Source: Mesorhizobium loti
Lineage (GTDB): Bacteria > Pseudomonadota > Alphaproteobacteria > Rhizobiales > Rhizobiaceae
NCBI GenBank assembly: GCA_014189435.1
Contig: CP050293.1
Span: 6,949,001-7,013,000 of the forward strand
Length of the DNA: 64,000 nucleotides
Direction of reading: 5' to 3'
Notes under the pieces: model-generated
Database searches by the model: none
Seen by the model: the letters and a program-made list of their open reading frames with translations, nothing else
Told to the model about the DNA's origin: nothing
Shown here: positions 46,034 to 55,858 of the stretch, one piece after another
How the letters are laid out: every line of letters begins with the position of its first letter
Numbering within the stretch: the stretch's first letter is position 1
Position numbers and translations under genes: made by a program

Positions 46034-46374
46034 TCGCTTCCGGTGTGGTGGTTTACGTGTCGTGCCAGCCGGTCGACTTCCGCAAGGGCGCGGCATCTTT
46101 GATGGCGCTGGTCAGGGATGGCGGCCTGGACCCATTCTCGGGGGCACTTCACGTATTCCGTTCGAAGCGTGCGGACCGGGTTCGCATCGTGTGGTGGGAC
46201 GGCAGCGGGGTTTGTCTTTATTCGAAGACTCTGGAAGATCACAGCTTCTGCTGGCCGGGGATATCGGCCGCGCGCATGCGTCTCGACCACGCCCAGTTGA
46301 TGGCGCTTCTGGCCGGACTGGACTGGAAAAAGATTCGTCCGGCCAGGGTCAGGCGGCCGTTATCGACGGGCTGA
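46030..46374 (+). CDS. tnpB: IS66 accessory protein TnpB (Orf2)
   Basis: A 114-residue protein with the hallmark VYVSCQPVDFRKGAASLMALV and LHVFRSKRADRVRIVWWDGSGVCLYSKTLE of IS66 Orf2. ATG 46030 overlaps the TnpA stop. Its exact biochemical role is not known, but it is essential in IS66 elements. Confidence 0.88.
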   Translation: MIASGVVVYVSCQPVDFRKGAASLMALVRDGGLDPFSGALHVFRSKRADRVRIVWWDGSGVCLYSKTLEDHSFCWPGISAARMRLDHAQLMALLAGLDWKKIRPARVRRPLSTG

Positions 46375-46450
46375 AACCGGCCTGCGGCAAGATGAATCAT
46401 GCGGCTGGAACGGTTGGGAAAGCGGCTGTTTTTGTGCTCTGTTGCTTGCC

Positions 46451-48091
46451 ATGGTTCTACCGGGTCTTGCCCTTCCCGACGACGTTGATGCGCTGAAGGC
46501 GATGATCCTTTCCATGGCTCGCGAGCAGGCTGCAAGCGAGGCCCGGATCGCAGTCGCCGACGCTCGGATCGCAGCATCTGAGGCGGAGGTCGCCCGGCTG
46601 AAAGCTGTCGAGAAAAGCGCCAGCGAGCGGATCGCCAATCTCACGTCAATCCTGAAAGTTTTACAGCGCACGCAACATGGCACGCGTTCCGAGCGGCTAC
46701 GCCTGGCCATCGACGACGAGCAGGCCTCCTTTGCCTTCGAAGAGGTCGAGACCGGCCTTTCGGAAATCCGGAGCGAACTCGACCGCGCGGTCGGGAACAA
46801 GCCGAAGCGCGCCCCGCGTCCGCGCAAGGGCTTTGCTGCCCACCTCGAACGCATCGAGGAGGTCGTCGAGCCGGAAATCCCGGCCGACTGCGAGGGGCTT
46901 GAAAAGGTTCTGATCGGCGAGGATCGATCCGAGCGGCTGGACGTCGTGCCGCCGAAGTTCCAGGTCATCGTCACGCGCCGTCCCAAATACGCCTTCCGGG
47001 GCCGTGACGGCGTGGTCCAGGCTCTGGCGCCGGCGCACATCATCGAAAGCGGCCTGCCGACGGAGCGGCTGCTCGCCTATATCGCCGTCTCCAAATACGC
47101 CGACGGCCTCCCGCTTTATCGGCAGGAGGCGATCTATCTGCGCGACGGCGTCGAGATCAGCCGGTCGTTGATGGCGCAATGGATGGGGCATCTGGGCTTC
47201 GAGCTGCAGATGCTTGCTGATTACATACTGGAGCGCATCAAGGAGGGCGAAAGGGTCTTCGCCGACGAGACGACCTTGCCCACCCTTGCCCCTGGTTCCG
47301 GGAAAACCACGAAAGCCTGGTTGTGGGCCTACGCACGGGATGACCGACCCTATGGCGGAACCAGTCCGCCAATGGTTGCCTATCGTTTTGAAGACAGCAG
47401 AGGTGCGGATTGCGTGGCGCGCCACCTCGCCGGATTCAGCGGTATCCTGCAAGTGGATGGCTACTCGGCCTATACCAACCTGGTCAAGGCACGGGCCAAA
47501 GCCGGCAGCAATGAAACAATCCGGCTCGCCGGGTGCTGGGCTCACCTGCGGCGCAAATTCTACGACCTGCACATCAGCGGGGTCTCGCAGGCCGCGACGG
47601 ATTCGATCATCGCCATGACCGAATTGTGGAAGGTCGAGGACGAGGTTCGCGGCAAGGATGCCGGAAGCCGCGCCGCGCTGCGTCAGGAAAAGTCCGTGGC
47701 CATTGTCGCGAGCCTCTTCGATCTATGGGAAGCGGAACTGGGCAAGGTCTCCGGAAAATCCAAGACCGCCGAGGCGATCCGCTACGCGCTCACCCGGCGG
47801 GAGGCGCTGGAACGCTTTCTGATGGACGGTCGCATCGAAATCGACTCCAATATCGTCGAGCGTGCAATCAGGCCCCAGACGATCACGCGAAAGAATAGTC
47901 TATTCGCCGGCAGCCACGGCGGTGGACGAACCTGGGCGACGGTAGCCACCTTGCTGCAAACCTGCAAAATGAACAGCGTCGATCCGCTCGACTGGCTCTC
48001 GCAGACCTTGACCCGCATCGCTCAAGGCTGGCCGGCATCCGAAATCGAAATGCTCATGCCTTGGAACTTTAGGCCTGACGTTATCGGCTGA
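46451..48091 (+). CDS. tnpC: IS66-family transposase TnpC
   Basis: A 546-residue DDE transposase. The N-terminal coiled coil (MAREQAASEARIAVADARIAASEAEVARLK, about residues 20-50) is followed by a zinc-finger-like region and the catalytic domain with FADETTLPTL, LQVDGYSAYTNL and RFLMDGRIEIDSNIVERAIRP, the last holding the Glu. The frame is intact. ATG 46451 is the first good start after tnpB; TTG 46442 is an alternative. Confidence 0.9.
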   Translation: MVLPGLALPDDVDALKAMILSMAREQAASEARIAVADARIAASEAEVARLKAVEKSASERIANLTSILKVLQRTQHGTRSERLRLAIDDEQASFAFEEVETGLSEIRSELDRAVGNKPKRAPRPRKGFAAHLERIEEVVEPEIPADCEGLEKVLIGEDRSERLDVVPPKFQVIVTRRPKYAFRGRDGVVQALAPAHIIESGLPTERLLAYIAVSKYADGLPLYRQEAIYLRDGVEISRSLMAQWMGHLGFELQMLADYILERIKEGERVFADETTLPTLAPGSGKTTKAWLWAYARDDRPYGGTSPPMVAYRFEDSRGADCVARHLAGFSGILQVDGYSAYTNLVKARAKAGSNETIRLAGCWAHLRRKFYDLHISGVSQAATDSIIAMTELWKVEDEVRGKDAGSRAALRQEKSVAIVASLFDLWEAELGKVSGKSKTAEAIRYALTRREALERFLMDGRIEIDSNIVERAIRPQTITRKNSLFAGSHGGGRTWATVATLLQTCKMNSVDPLDWLSQTLTRIAQGWPASEIEMLMPWNFRPDVIG

Positions 48092-48315
48092 CCGCTTACG
48101 CATGAGTGCGGAAGCTCAAATTTGAACGTCTTGCAATAACGTGGAGCGCGACAGGCGGAAATTGGCTTAGGACCCGACCGATCACTGTCTAGTCTAATCG
48201 CTAGATTCTTCGGCCGAGCACGTCTGCTGCCCGGCGTCCGATCCGCTTATCGCTGTTCCGTAATGATGTTCTGCGACTTCGATGGGCGCCTAAGGCTGGA
48301 CGTGCGCTCGAACAT

Positions 48316-49563
48316 ATGGATGCCAGCATAGCCATATCGCGTTTTCGTCCCTTGGGCGGTACCGTTCCGCTCGGCTACTGTGCAGTTGATAAGAAGCTGG
48401 TGGTTGATGAAGCGGCAGCGACAATCGTCCGGTCGATATTCCAGCGTTATCTGGAATTGAAGTCAGTGCTGGCCTTGGCCGATGAGCTTAATCAAAGCCA
48501 AACGGTGGACGGGTCCACGCCGCTTCGAGCCCGGGTCAGTCGCGGACGACTCTATCACCTGCTTTCAAACCCCGTTTACATCGGCCAGGCTCGTCACAAA
48601 AACACATGCTACGAAGGCGCTCATGAGCCGATCGTAGACGCGGAATTGTTTGCATCGGTTCAGGCACTGTTGAAGGAGCAAGGGCCGAAACGCCGTTCCC
48701 GATCGAATGCCCCGGACCTGCATCTGCTTACGGGCCTCCTCTTCGATGAGACAGGCGACAGATTGAGCCCTGCCTATGCGAACAATCACGGCAAACGCTA
48801 CCGCTACTACATCTCCAACCGGCTGAAGGTCGCAAGGCGCAAAGACGATACCTGCTGGCGAGTTCCAGCCGACGAACTGGAAGCGTTCGTCGATCAGCAG
48901 CTAATTGCTTTGCTCAAAGGCAAATCACTGCTGGCTGAATGGATCCAGCGATACGCCTCTAAGGAGGCGATCGCGAGCGGGTTGAACAAGGCGGACGGGT
49001 TCTTGAGCGACTCGCCAGGATGTAGTGCAAAGCGTAGATCGATCGTCAAAAGCGCGATCCTGAGGATAACGCTTTCGTCCCAGACGATTGAGCTCGCAAT
49101 CAACCCTGCTGCTTTGGTGAGTGTGATCCTAAGATCACAGGGCGGCAACGGACAATCCGATTCTACAAACTCCCAACGACCTGTCACCGCGGCAGAGACT
49201 CACAAAATCACCATCGCATACCAGGTTCAGAGGCGTGGAAATGAGGCGCGCTTGATCATTGGAAATCAGCCAACGCGCGAAAAAGCTCCTGACCCGAGCC
49301 TCGTCAACCTGCTGGCTAGGTCGCACTCGATGCTGTCGGCGCTCACAAATGGATCGGCTCGAAGCATCTCTGGACTCTCGAAAGCTACCGGTGTCCATCG
49401 CGCTGACCTAAGCAAGGCATTGCCGTTGGCCTTCCTCTCTCCGGCGATCGTGGGCGACATCTTGGCGGGCAACCAACCTGTCAGTCTAACCGCCCGGCGG
49501 CTCGCTCGGATCGCCGATCTTCCGGTTGATTGGAACCGGCAACGCCCCCTCCTAGGCTTTTAG
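48316..49563 (+). pseudogene. Large serine recombinase, lacking its catalytic domain
   Basis: The frame matches the recombinase domain that follows the resolvase domain in large serine integrases: GGTVPLGYCAVDKKLVVDEAAATIVRSIFQRYLEL, then SRGRLYHLLSNPVYIGQARH and a zinc-ribbon/coiled-coil region. The N-terminal ~140-residue catalytic domain with its Ser is absent upstream, where only noncoding-like sequence occurs. The C-terminal ~120 residues contain a short HTH-like part. A truncated relic of a mobile element, 208 bases from the IS66 target site. Confidence 0.75.
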
Positions 49564-49801
49564 TCACAGCCCAAATCTACCCAGCTCCATCCGGCGAGAG
49601 ACATAGGCGATCCCCTGCATCAGTCACGAAAACAATAGGGCACGGAAAGCCAGTCACAGAGACGGACCTTCAAAACTCGGCGGAAACAGAGACGGATTGC
49701 GCGGCTCAGCCCGACCGTTCGGAGACTGCTGCGGCTAACTCTCGGATAAGTCCGCCGAATTTCGAGCCAGCGGATATGGGCTATATCTACCTGTGACTGA
49801 A
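49564..49801. other. Spacer after recombinase relic
   Basis: No supportable gene. A frame overlapping the recombinase end (49530-49796) is Pro/Glu/Thr-rich and has no ribosome site. It ends just before the tRNA fragment. Confidence 0.4.
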
Positions 49802-49851
49802 TGGTGATCCCGACAGGAATCGAACCTGTGACCTACAGATTAGGAATTTGT
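49802..49851 (-). tRNA. 3' fragment of tRNA-Arg(CCT), likely att site
   Basis: Read on the minus strand the sequence contains an anticodon loop TTCCTAA (anticodon CCT), a variable region, the T-arm CAGGTTCGATTCCTG and the acceptor end TCGGGATCACCA with encoded CCA. The D-arm and 5' acceptor strand are missing; unrelated DNA lies to the right. A tyrosine integrase gene begins about 170 bases further right, on the side where the tRNA 5' half should be. This is the usual picture of an integrative element inserted in the 3' half of a tRNA gene, here showing one end. Not a functional tRNA. Confidence 0.6.
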
Positions 49852-50024
49852 CAGACGGCCTTTCCTGTCCTTTCCCAATGCCGGTCGTTATACGATTTGT
49901 ATCGTGCTAACATGCTCAAGCTGTTGTAGTTTTCGCACTGCGCGGCTATGGTAGCGTGGACAAACCAACAGATCGAGTCTGATCTAACAGAGCGCAATTG
50001 TCGTACTAATCCCGTACTAATCTC

Positions 50025-51341
50025 ATGACAGACCTTCGACTCCCCCTTACAGACCGAGCCATCGCAAGCCTTGATCTGGCATCCTCAGGGCAATATTTTG
50101 CTCGCGACACCGATCTGCCGGGTTTCATGGTGCTCGTGGGCAAACGGAAAAAGACGTTCGTTGTCCAAGGTGATCGAATGAAGGCGGGGAAGCGTCTTTC
50201 CGTCCGAATGAAGGTTGCCGAGGTTGGAGAACTCACAACGCGCGCGGCGCGGGCGAAGGCTAAGGACATTCTCGGCAAGATCGCCAACGGCGTTGACCCT
50301 CGCGCGTCGACGCGCAAGCGGGACGGAGATGCTGAAGCGGTTGATCTGCCGTCTATCACGAACCCCACGCTGCGCACTGCCTGGGAGCGCTATCGCGACG
50401 GGCATATGAAGAACAAAGGCCGAAGCGATGGGACGATCAACAACTATCGCGATCACATTGAGCGGCTATTGGTCGATTGGCTCGACGAGCCGGTTTCCAA
50501 GCTGGGTAACGATCCGTCCCTCGTGACTGTGCGACACGAGAAACTCTCAAAGGAGAACGGTGCCTATATCGCCAATGGCTGCATGCGAACGCTGCGCGCC
50601 GTCTACAACCATGCTCGCAAGGTCGCCCGCACACTCCCTGCCGACAACCCGGTTTCAGCCATAGACTGGAATGCCGAACATCGGCGCAATACCGCGCTCG
50701 GGCTTTCGGATCTCGAGGACTGGTTCACTCAACTCGCAGCATTGAAGAACCCAGTTCGTCGGGAGCTCCATCTGTTCATGCTGCTGTCAGGCCATCGCCC
50801 GGAAGCGATCAGGAAGGCGCGGGTCGAGCATGTCGACTTTCGCGCGCGTGTCTTGCACATACCCAAGCCGAAGGGGGGCGAGGTCAAGGCATTCGATATC
50901 CCGCTTTCCCGAGCCATGATCCGCTGTCTGGTTCGTGTCATGCGCATCGGTAGGGCTCTCTATAGCGAGCAATCGCGTGAATGGCTCTTCCCGGCCGAAA
51001 GCAAAAGCGGTCACATTATCGAGCACAAGGAAAAGCGTTGCGATCTGTCGAAATGGGGCAATGATTTGCGGCAGACTTTCCGCACAATCGCCCAAACTGC
51101 GGGCGTTGCGGAGCTGGACGTTCACCTTCTGATGAATCACTCCATCCCGGGCGTTAATGCAGGCTACATCACCCGCAACAAGCTGCTGAGCGACCACCTG
51201 CGCCAGCAGCAGGAAGCCATTTCACGGCGGATGATGGAGGCCGGTCGGTCGCGCCAGAAGGCCGCGAAACCCCTAGGTTGCGCTTGGCCTGCACTTCCAA
51301 GCAGGCGCGTGTTTTCTGATCTGGTGAGCGCGAAGGAATAG
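50025..51341 (+). CDS. int: Tyrosine integrase of an integrative element
   Basis: A 438-residue phage/ICE integrase. The N-terminal arm-binding domain has ARAKAKDILGKIANGVDP, then a SAM-like core-binding domain, then the catalytic domain with Arg in LLSGHRPEAIRKA, a box II reading NDLRQTFRTIAQTAGV and MNHSIPGVNAGYI with the late His and nucleophile Tyr. The usual HxxR of box II is NxxR here. It is adjacent to the tRNA-Arg fragment, so it probably catalysed that insertion. The C-terminal tail after the Tyr is longer than usual (~70 residues). Confidence 0.85.
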   Translation: MTDLRLPLTDRAIASLDLASSGQYFARDTDLPGFMVLVGKRKKTFVVQGDRMKAGKRLSVRMKVAEVGELTTRAARAKAKDILGKIANGVDPRASTRKRDGDAEAVDLPSITNPTLRTAWERYRDGHMKNKGRSDGTINNYRDHIERLLVDWLDEPVSKLGNDPSLVTVRHEKLSKENGAYIANGCMRTLRAVYNHARKVARTLPADNPVSAIDWNAEHRRNTALGLSDLEDWFTQLAALKNPVRRELHLFMLLSGHRPEAIRKARVEHVDFRARVLHIPKPKGGEVKAFDIPLSRAMIRCLVRVMRIGRALYSEQSREWLFPAESKSGHIIEHKEKRCDLSKWGNDLRQTFRTIAQTAGVAELDVHLLMNHSIPGVNAGYITRNKLLSDHLRQQQEAISRRMMEAGRSRQKAAKPLGCAWPALPSRRVFSDLVSAKE

Positions 51342-51529
51342 CGGCTTCAAACATGTTTGAGGTCGAGTCGGGAGGGCGTTTCAATCAGAATAGCCTCAAT
51401 GTGGTGGCCACGATCGCACGGTTTGCAGTAGCGCTCACGCGCGGACACCCGCTGATATTCGCGCTGATGCTTGCTCGACGTGGGCACCGGGGGCGGGCCT
51501 TCACCATCGGTCCGACAGGGAGACCGTCA

Positions 51530-51868
51530 TCATGTGTGAGGGGGGCGTCGGGCGTCATGGAGCAGTTGCTCCAGCCTAACAATCGTGTCCCGAACAATGT
51601 CGTGCGCGCGACTGCTTTCGCCAAGGCGCATAGCGGTCTCGCACTCACGTAGCTGAGTCACCGCTCTGTCAATCTCTCGCTTCAGATCATCTTTTTTTCG
51701 CTCATCATCGATCATAATCTGACCGGGGCCCCGTGGGCAACTTTTGGCGACTCCTTGGCGATCGATGTCCCGCAACGGGGTCGGCGGCGCGGTGTCTTTC
51801 CTCGCGGCCTTTGGGCGGGCTTTCTTAGCCGCCTTCATAAGCTGCTTTGGAGACATGTCAGGTGTCAC
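51530..51868 (-). CDS. Hypothetical charged protein
   Basis: A 112-residue frame from GTG 51868 (GAGG upstream). The first part is Lys/Ala/Pro-rich and the second is helical (DDLKREIDRAVTQLRECETAMRLGESSRAHDIVRDTIVRLEQLL). The composition is protein-like, whereas the opposite frame 51353-51652 is not. It lies between the integrase and the GGDEF/EAL gene. No family recognised. Confidence 0.4.
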   Translation of the reverse strand: MTPDMSPKQLMKAAKKARPKAARKDTAPPTPLRDIDRQGVAKSCPRGPGQIMIDDERKKDDLKREIDRAVTQLRECETAMRLGESSRAHDIVRDTIVRLEQLLHDARRPPHT

Positions 51869-51956
51869 GACCTCATAAGGGTGCCGACAATCTCATCGCG
51901 TGCTCAGGCGACATTGCGGGTGCACGTGCTTCATTGCAGCGCAGGTTCAGGACTGA

Positions 51957-54680
51957 CTAGGAGTTGCCGGGCACGTTGAGCAATTTCTCTATATCCCGTG
52001 CGGAGACCGGTTTGCTGAAATGATAGCCCTGCATTTCATCGCAATTGTTTTTGAGCAGGAAGGCGATTTGATCGTCGGTTTCTACGCCTTCGGCGATAAC
52101 CCTCATGTTCAACTTTTGACCCAACGAAATCACGGCGCTCGCAACAGCTTGATCGTTTTCGTCTTCGGCGACGTCGTTGATGAACGATTTATCGATCTTC
52201 AGCCGGGCAACCGGAAATCTCTTGAGTGCGCTGAGGCTGGAGTAGCCCGTTCCGAAATCGTCGATCGATATCTGAACGCCGAGATGTTGCAGTTCGTTCA
52301 TCGTCGCGACCGCCAGGTCGATGTCTTGCATGATGAGGCTCTCGGTCAACTCCAGCTCAAGATAGCTTGCCTCCAGGCCGCTCTCCGTAAGTGCATTGAC
52401 GACACGTCCGACCAGGTTCTTTTCCTTGAACTGCCGTGCCGACACATTGACGCAAACGGTCATCGGCGGCAGACCCGCATCCTGCCAGGCCTTGTTTTGT
52501 CGACAGGCTTCGTGCAGGACCCAGTCGCCGATCGGCACGATCAGACCTGTCTCCTCGGCCGTCGGGATGAACGTCATCGGTGCTACCATGCCTAATGTCG
52601 GATGGTTCCAGCGTATTAGCGCTTCTACCGCAAAGACGCGCCCCGAGCGAAGATCGACTTGCGGCTGATAAAGCAAGACGAATTCCGAGCGGGCCACGGC
52701 GTTTCGCAATTCCTCCTGAAGCACGAATTTTTCATGCGCCCTGGTGTTGAATTCGGGAGCGTAGAACTGGAAATTGTCGCGGCCGAATTCTTTCGCTCGA
52801 TACAGGGCCGCATCGGCATTGGCCAGGAGCCTATCCGGGCTCGTCCCATCCTTGGGATAGTTTGCAATGCCGATGCTGGCCGTCGTCCTCAGGTGATGCT
52901 CTCCGATATGAACCGGCGCTGCAATCGCTGCCCGGATCATTTGCAAGGTCTCCGAAATGAGATCGACATTCGTAGGCTGGTCGAACAGAACGATGACAAA
53001 TTCATCGCCGCCAAGCCGCACCACGGTATCGGTCGCCCTTACGCATTCGACCATGCGGCCGGCGACAGCCTTCAGCAGTTCGTCTCCGGCATTATGGCCC
53101 AGCGTGTCATTAACGAGTTTGAAATTGTCCAGATCGATGAACACCACTGTCACCCAGCGATCGTATCGCTGCGCGTACAGGATCGCTTGAGATAGCCGGT
53201 CCTCCAGCAAGGCGCGATTGGGAAGTCCGGTAAGCACATCATGATTGGCCATGAAGTGGATCTGATCTTCAGCCAATTTGCGCTCGATCGCGATTCCGGC
53301 GATGCGGGTCGTGAAATCAATCAATCGGGTCTCTGCTTCGGCCGGTTCACGCACCGTCATCGAATACATCGCAAAGACACCCAACACGGCACCTTGATGC
53401 GACAGGATCGGGGTCGACCAGCACGAACGATAGCCGTAGGGCGCCACCAGCTCGCGGTAATCTTCCCATAGGGGATTCTGCAGGATGTCGGCGACAATGA
53501 CCGGTTCCCGCCGATCAACGGCGGTCCCACAGGACCCTACCTTGGGACCGATGGCGATCCCGTCGATGAGAACGGTATAGTCTTTCGCCAGGCTCGGCGC
53601 GGCGCCGTGCCGCAAGTGGATGCCGTCTTTGTCGAGCAGCAAGACGGAACCGAATATCCCGCTCAACTGGGATTCCACGAGGCGCATGAGACTATCGAGC
53701 ACATCTTCAAGCGGAGCACTCATCGCGATCATTTCCAGGATTTGCGCCTGTCCGTTTCGAAGGATGTCCGCTTGTTTGCGGGCGGTGATGTCGTGAGCAA
53801 TGCCGACCAGGCCGAATATCTCATTCTGGACATTGCGCAACGGCACCTTGGTCGACGAGAGCCATTTGCCGGCGCCCGACGCATCGACAACATACTCTTC
53901 CTCGTCGATCATCGGCTGCCCGCTGTTGAGGACATTCTGCTCGATGAGGCGGAATTTTTGGGCCAGTTCCGGAGCATGCAGATCAAAATCGGTCAAGCCG
54001 ATCATATCGCTGGTCTTGACGCGGCCACTGTCGGCTGCAAGGGCGCTGTTCACCACGACGAAACGGCTTTGCGTATCCTTGACCCAGAGATAGTCGGGCA
54101 CCCAGTCGATCAACGTTTGCAGCGAGATGCGCTCGTCGACGATCTGGCGTTTGGTGGCAAGTTCGGTGATGTCCTCGTGCGTTGAGACCCAACCGCCGTC
54201 GGACATAGGTTGGTGACAAACCTGAATTGTCCGCCCATCTGCTAGGCTGGTCGTCCATGTTCTCGACGCGGTGCCCGAATTGACCGTCCGGGCCAATGCG
54301 AGATAGTCGTCGGCTGACATAGCGGATGTTCCGGCGGCGACACGTCGTTCCACAATCTCACCGAGCGTCAGACCCGGCCCCATTTGCTCGGGTGCAATGC
54401 GATAGATCTGCGCATAACGTCGGTTGGACAATATCAGCCGTTCATCGGCGTCAAAAAAGCAGATGCCTTGCGAGATGTTGTCGATCAGCGTGGATAATCG
54501 AAGCGCCTGGCCTTCGAGTTCGGCGATCCTAGCTCCAAACTCATGCTCAAGAGTTTGGTAGGAAGCAGTCGCCAGTTTTGCCAGTGCGGCTAGACCGGGC
54601 GAATCCGGCGCTTCGGCGGCTTTCGCGGATGATTTCGTGACCAAACAGAGCTCCTCCGGTTTGGTGCTTGGAGAAAGCAA
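51957..54680 (-). CDS. PAS-PAS-GAF-GGDEF-EAL cyclic-di-GMP regulator
   Basis: A 907-residue bifunctional signalling protein. Order: short coiled coil (~25-60), PAS (~60-180), second PAS (~190-310, ending HDITARKQAD), GAF (~325-470), GGDEF (~485-640, motif RLGGDEF with intact site) and EAL (~655-900, motif EALIRW plus DDFGTGYSSL, KIDKSFI and EGVET). Both active sites look complete, so it could make and degrade c-di-GMP under sensory control. There is no transmembrane segment; the sensor is cytoplasmic. It runs toward the integrase. Confidence 0.88.
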   Translation of the reverse strand: MLSPSTKPEELCLVTKSSAKAAEAPDSPGLAALAKLATASYQTLEHEFGARIAELEGQALRLSTLIDNISQGICFFDADERLILSNRRYAQIYRIAPEQMGPGLTLGEIVERRVAAGTSAMSADDYLALARTVNSGTASRTWTTSLADGRTIQVCHQPMSDGGWVSTHEDITELATKRQIVDERISLQTLIDWVPDYLWVKDTQSRFVVVNSALAADSGRVKTSDMIGLTDFDLHAPELAQKFRLIEQNVLNSGQPMIDEEEYVVDASGAGKWLSSTKVPLRNVQNEIFGLVGIAHDITARKQADILRNGQAQILEMIAMSAPLEDVLDSLMRLVESQLSGIFGSVLLLDKDGIHLRHGAAPSLAKDYTVLIDGIAIGPKVGSCGTAVDRREPVIVADILQNPLWEDYRELVAPYGYRSCWSTPILSHQGAVLGVFAMYSMTVREPAEAETRLIDFTTRIAGIAIERKLAEDQIHFMANHDVLTGLPNRALLEDRLSQAILYAQRYDRWVTVVFIDLDNFKLVNDTLGHNAGDELLKAVAGRMVECVRATDTVVRLGGDEFVIVLFDQPTNVDLISETLQMIRAAIAAPVHIGEHHLRTTASIGIANYPKDGTSPDRLLANADAALYRAKEFGRDNFQFYAPEFNTRAHEKFVLQEELRNAVARSEFVLLYQPQVDLRSGRVFAVEALIRWNHPTLGMVAPMTFIPTAEETGLIVPIGDWVLHEACRQNKAWQDAGLPPMTVCVNVSARQFKEKNLVGRVVNALTESGLEASYLELELTESLIMQDIDLAVATMNELQHLGVQISIDDFGTGYSSLSALKRFPVARLKIDKSFINDVAEDENDQAVASAVISLGQKLNMRVIAEGVETDDQIAFLLKNNCDEMQGYHFSKPVSARDIEKLLNVPGNS

Positions 54681-55033
54681 AGAGGAAGTTGTGAACTGAA
54701 GTTGCGAAGGCTACTCTTAAATGTACTAATCGCAGATGAATCGGCCTCAATGATTGAGGCCACTAGAGCCATATGCCTGCAAATAAACGCCATGCTCCTG
54801 AAAAGTAAGCTCTCGCCGCCCGGCGATGCGACTGGGCGACGGCCGGTCGGGCTTAGTGCCTCATCGGGACTAGGGTCGCCGCCAAAGCTGATGCGCGGCC
54901 CAGCATCTTGGCCGAAATTGACGGTGCCAATGCGGAGCCTCAGCGTATTGCCGATTACAAATACGGCGGCCATTCGTTGGCCTCAACTGGCTAGCGAGGC
55001 AACTGCCCTACAAGATACAAGGGATCGGTTTCT
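54681..55033. other. Noncoding upstream region of the GGDEF/EAL gene
   Basis: Overlapping frames on both strands exist here (for example 54702-55151 and 54590-54973), but their composition is not protein-like and they lack ribosome sites. I see no RNA gene or clear operator. Confidence 0.35.
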
Positions 55034-55261
55034 CTACTTTCTAGTGCGCAATGGAGGTCGCGTTAGAAGGTCCGCGGCCTCGATCCCGAGAATTTTGCCA
55101 CTTGTCGACGAGGTCGATTGTCGCCGTAGACGCTGCGTTCCAACGCACTGATATAGATGCCATTTGGCTTCCACGCGGTCAGCCAGCTCTTCTTGCGAAC
55201 GTCCAGCCGCCTGCCGCTGCCGCCTCAGATTGAGCCCTGTGGCGCTGATCGAGTGAAGCAA
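55034..55261 (-). pseudogene. XRE-family HTH regulator, decayed
   Basis: The minus-strand start reads NLRRQRQAAGRSQEELADRV, a clear Cro/CI-type helix-turn-helix opening, and the end reads KILGIEAADLLTRPP, the usual end of such domains. The middle is out of frame: YISALERSVYGDN appears in a second frame and TIDLVDKW in a third. At least two to three indels have accumulated, so this is a true relic and not a single base-call error. Confidence 0.65.
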
Positions 55262-55858
55262 CTTAGGTTTGTCCTGGAACCTATGCCTATACTGTAGGTT
55301 GGTATGGCGAGTAAAGGCAAAAACAAATGAGCGAACTCAATCGGGTGCAATCAGAAATCATCACCACGGACCTACTATTCGCAAGGATCATGCACGATTA
55401 TGATTATAAGTCCTTGCGGGATGGAGCCCATCATACGTCGTGGTCAGGTCCGTCTTCGGACGCCATCCCCTCCGTACATCTTGGCGAGGTGCTTTGGCGC
55501 GCCGGACCAAGCTAACTGTGACTTCACCAGAATCTTATCACGATCGCGCCGAGACCCTCGATAGCTATTCTCGGCAAGATCGCCAACGGTGTTGACATCG
55601 CGCTGCTCTCCCGTAGATCGGAGTTGAAACCAATCACCGCCGGCGGCGCCAATCAAGGTTCGGGAACGTACAAACCCGGCTTCGACGAATGGACCAACTT
55701 CCTGAAAGCTCAGCAATATTTTCCAAATGCCCGCATGCGCAGGATCGCGATGAAAATGTGCTTCGTTATTCAATGCCCTTAGTGCCAGCCGACGCGTCTG
55801 TATTCCGGCGTCCGAAATCACGCCAAGAACCGTGAGCGATTTGATGTCGGATAAAGGC
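55262..55858. other. Degenerate stretch with integrase relic
   Basis: No intact gene. A short frame from ATG 55327 (62 codons, MSELNRVQSEIITTDLLFAR) has AAAGG upstream and could be the start of a truncated gene divergent from the XRE relic. At 55567-55596 there is a 30-base match, with one mismatch, to the integrase gene at 50268-50297, encoding ILGKIANGVD. The rest is unassigned. Confidence 0.4.

Larger units (their letters stand above)
45570..48099 (+). mobile_element. IS66-family insertion sequence, complete
   Basis: A 2530-bp element with ends GTAAGCG at the left and its complement (CGCTTAC) at the right, the IS66 terminal signature. The 8-bp target duplication GCATGAGT is exact (45562-45569 and 48100-48107). 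It holds the standard three genes tnpA, tnpB and tnpC, all open, so it looks intact. Confidence 0.9.

Noticed and set aside
54590..55151. Overlapping frames of 127 and 149 codons upstream of the GGDEF/EAL gene
   Set aside because: Opposite strands cover each other, composition is not protein-like and no ribosome sites are present.
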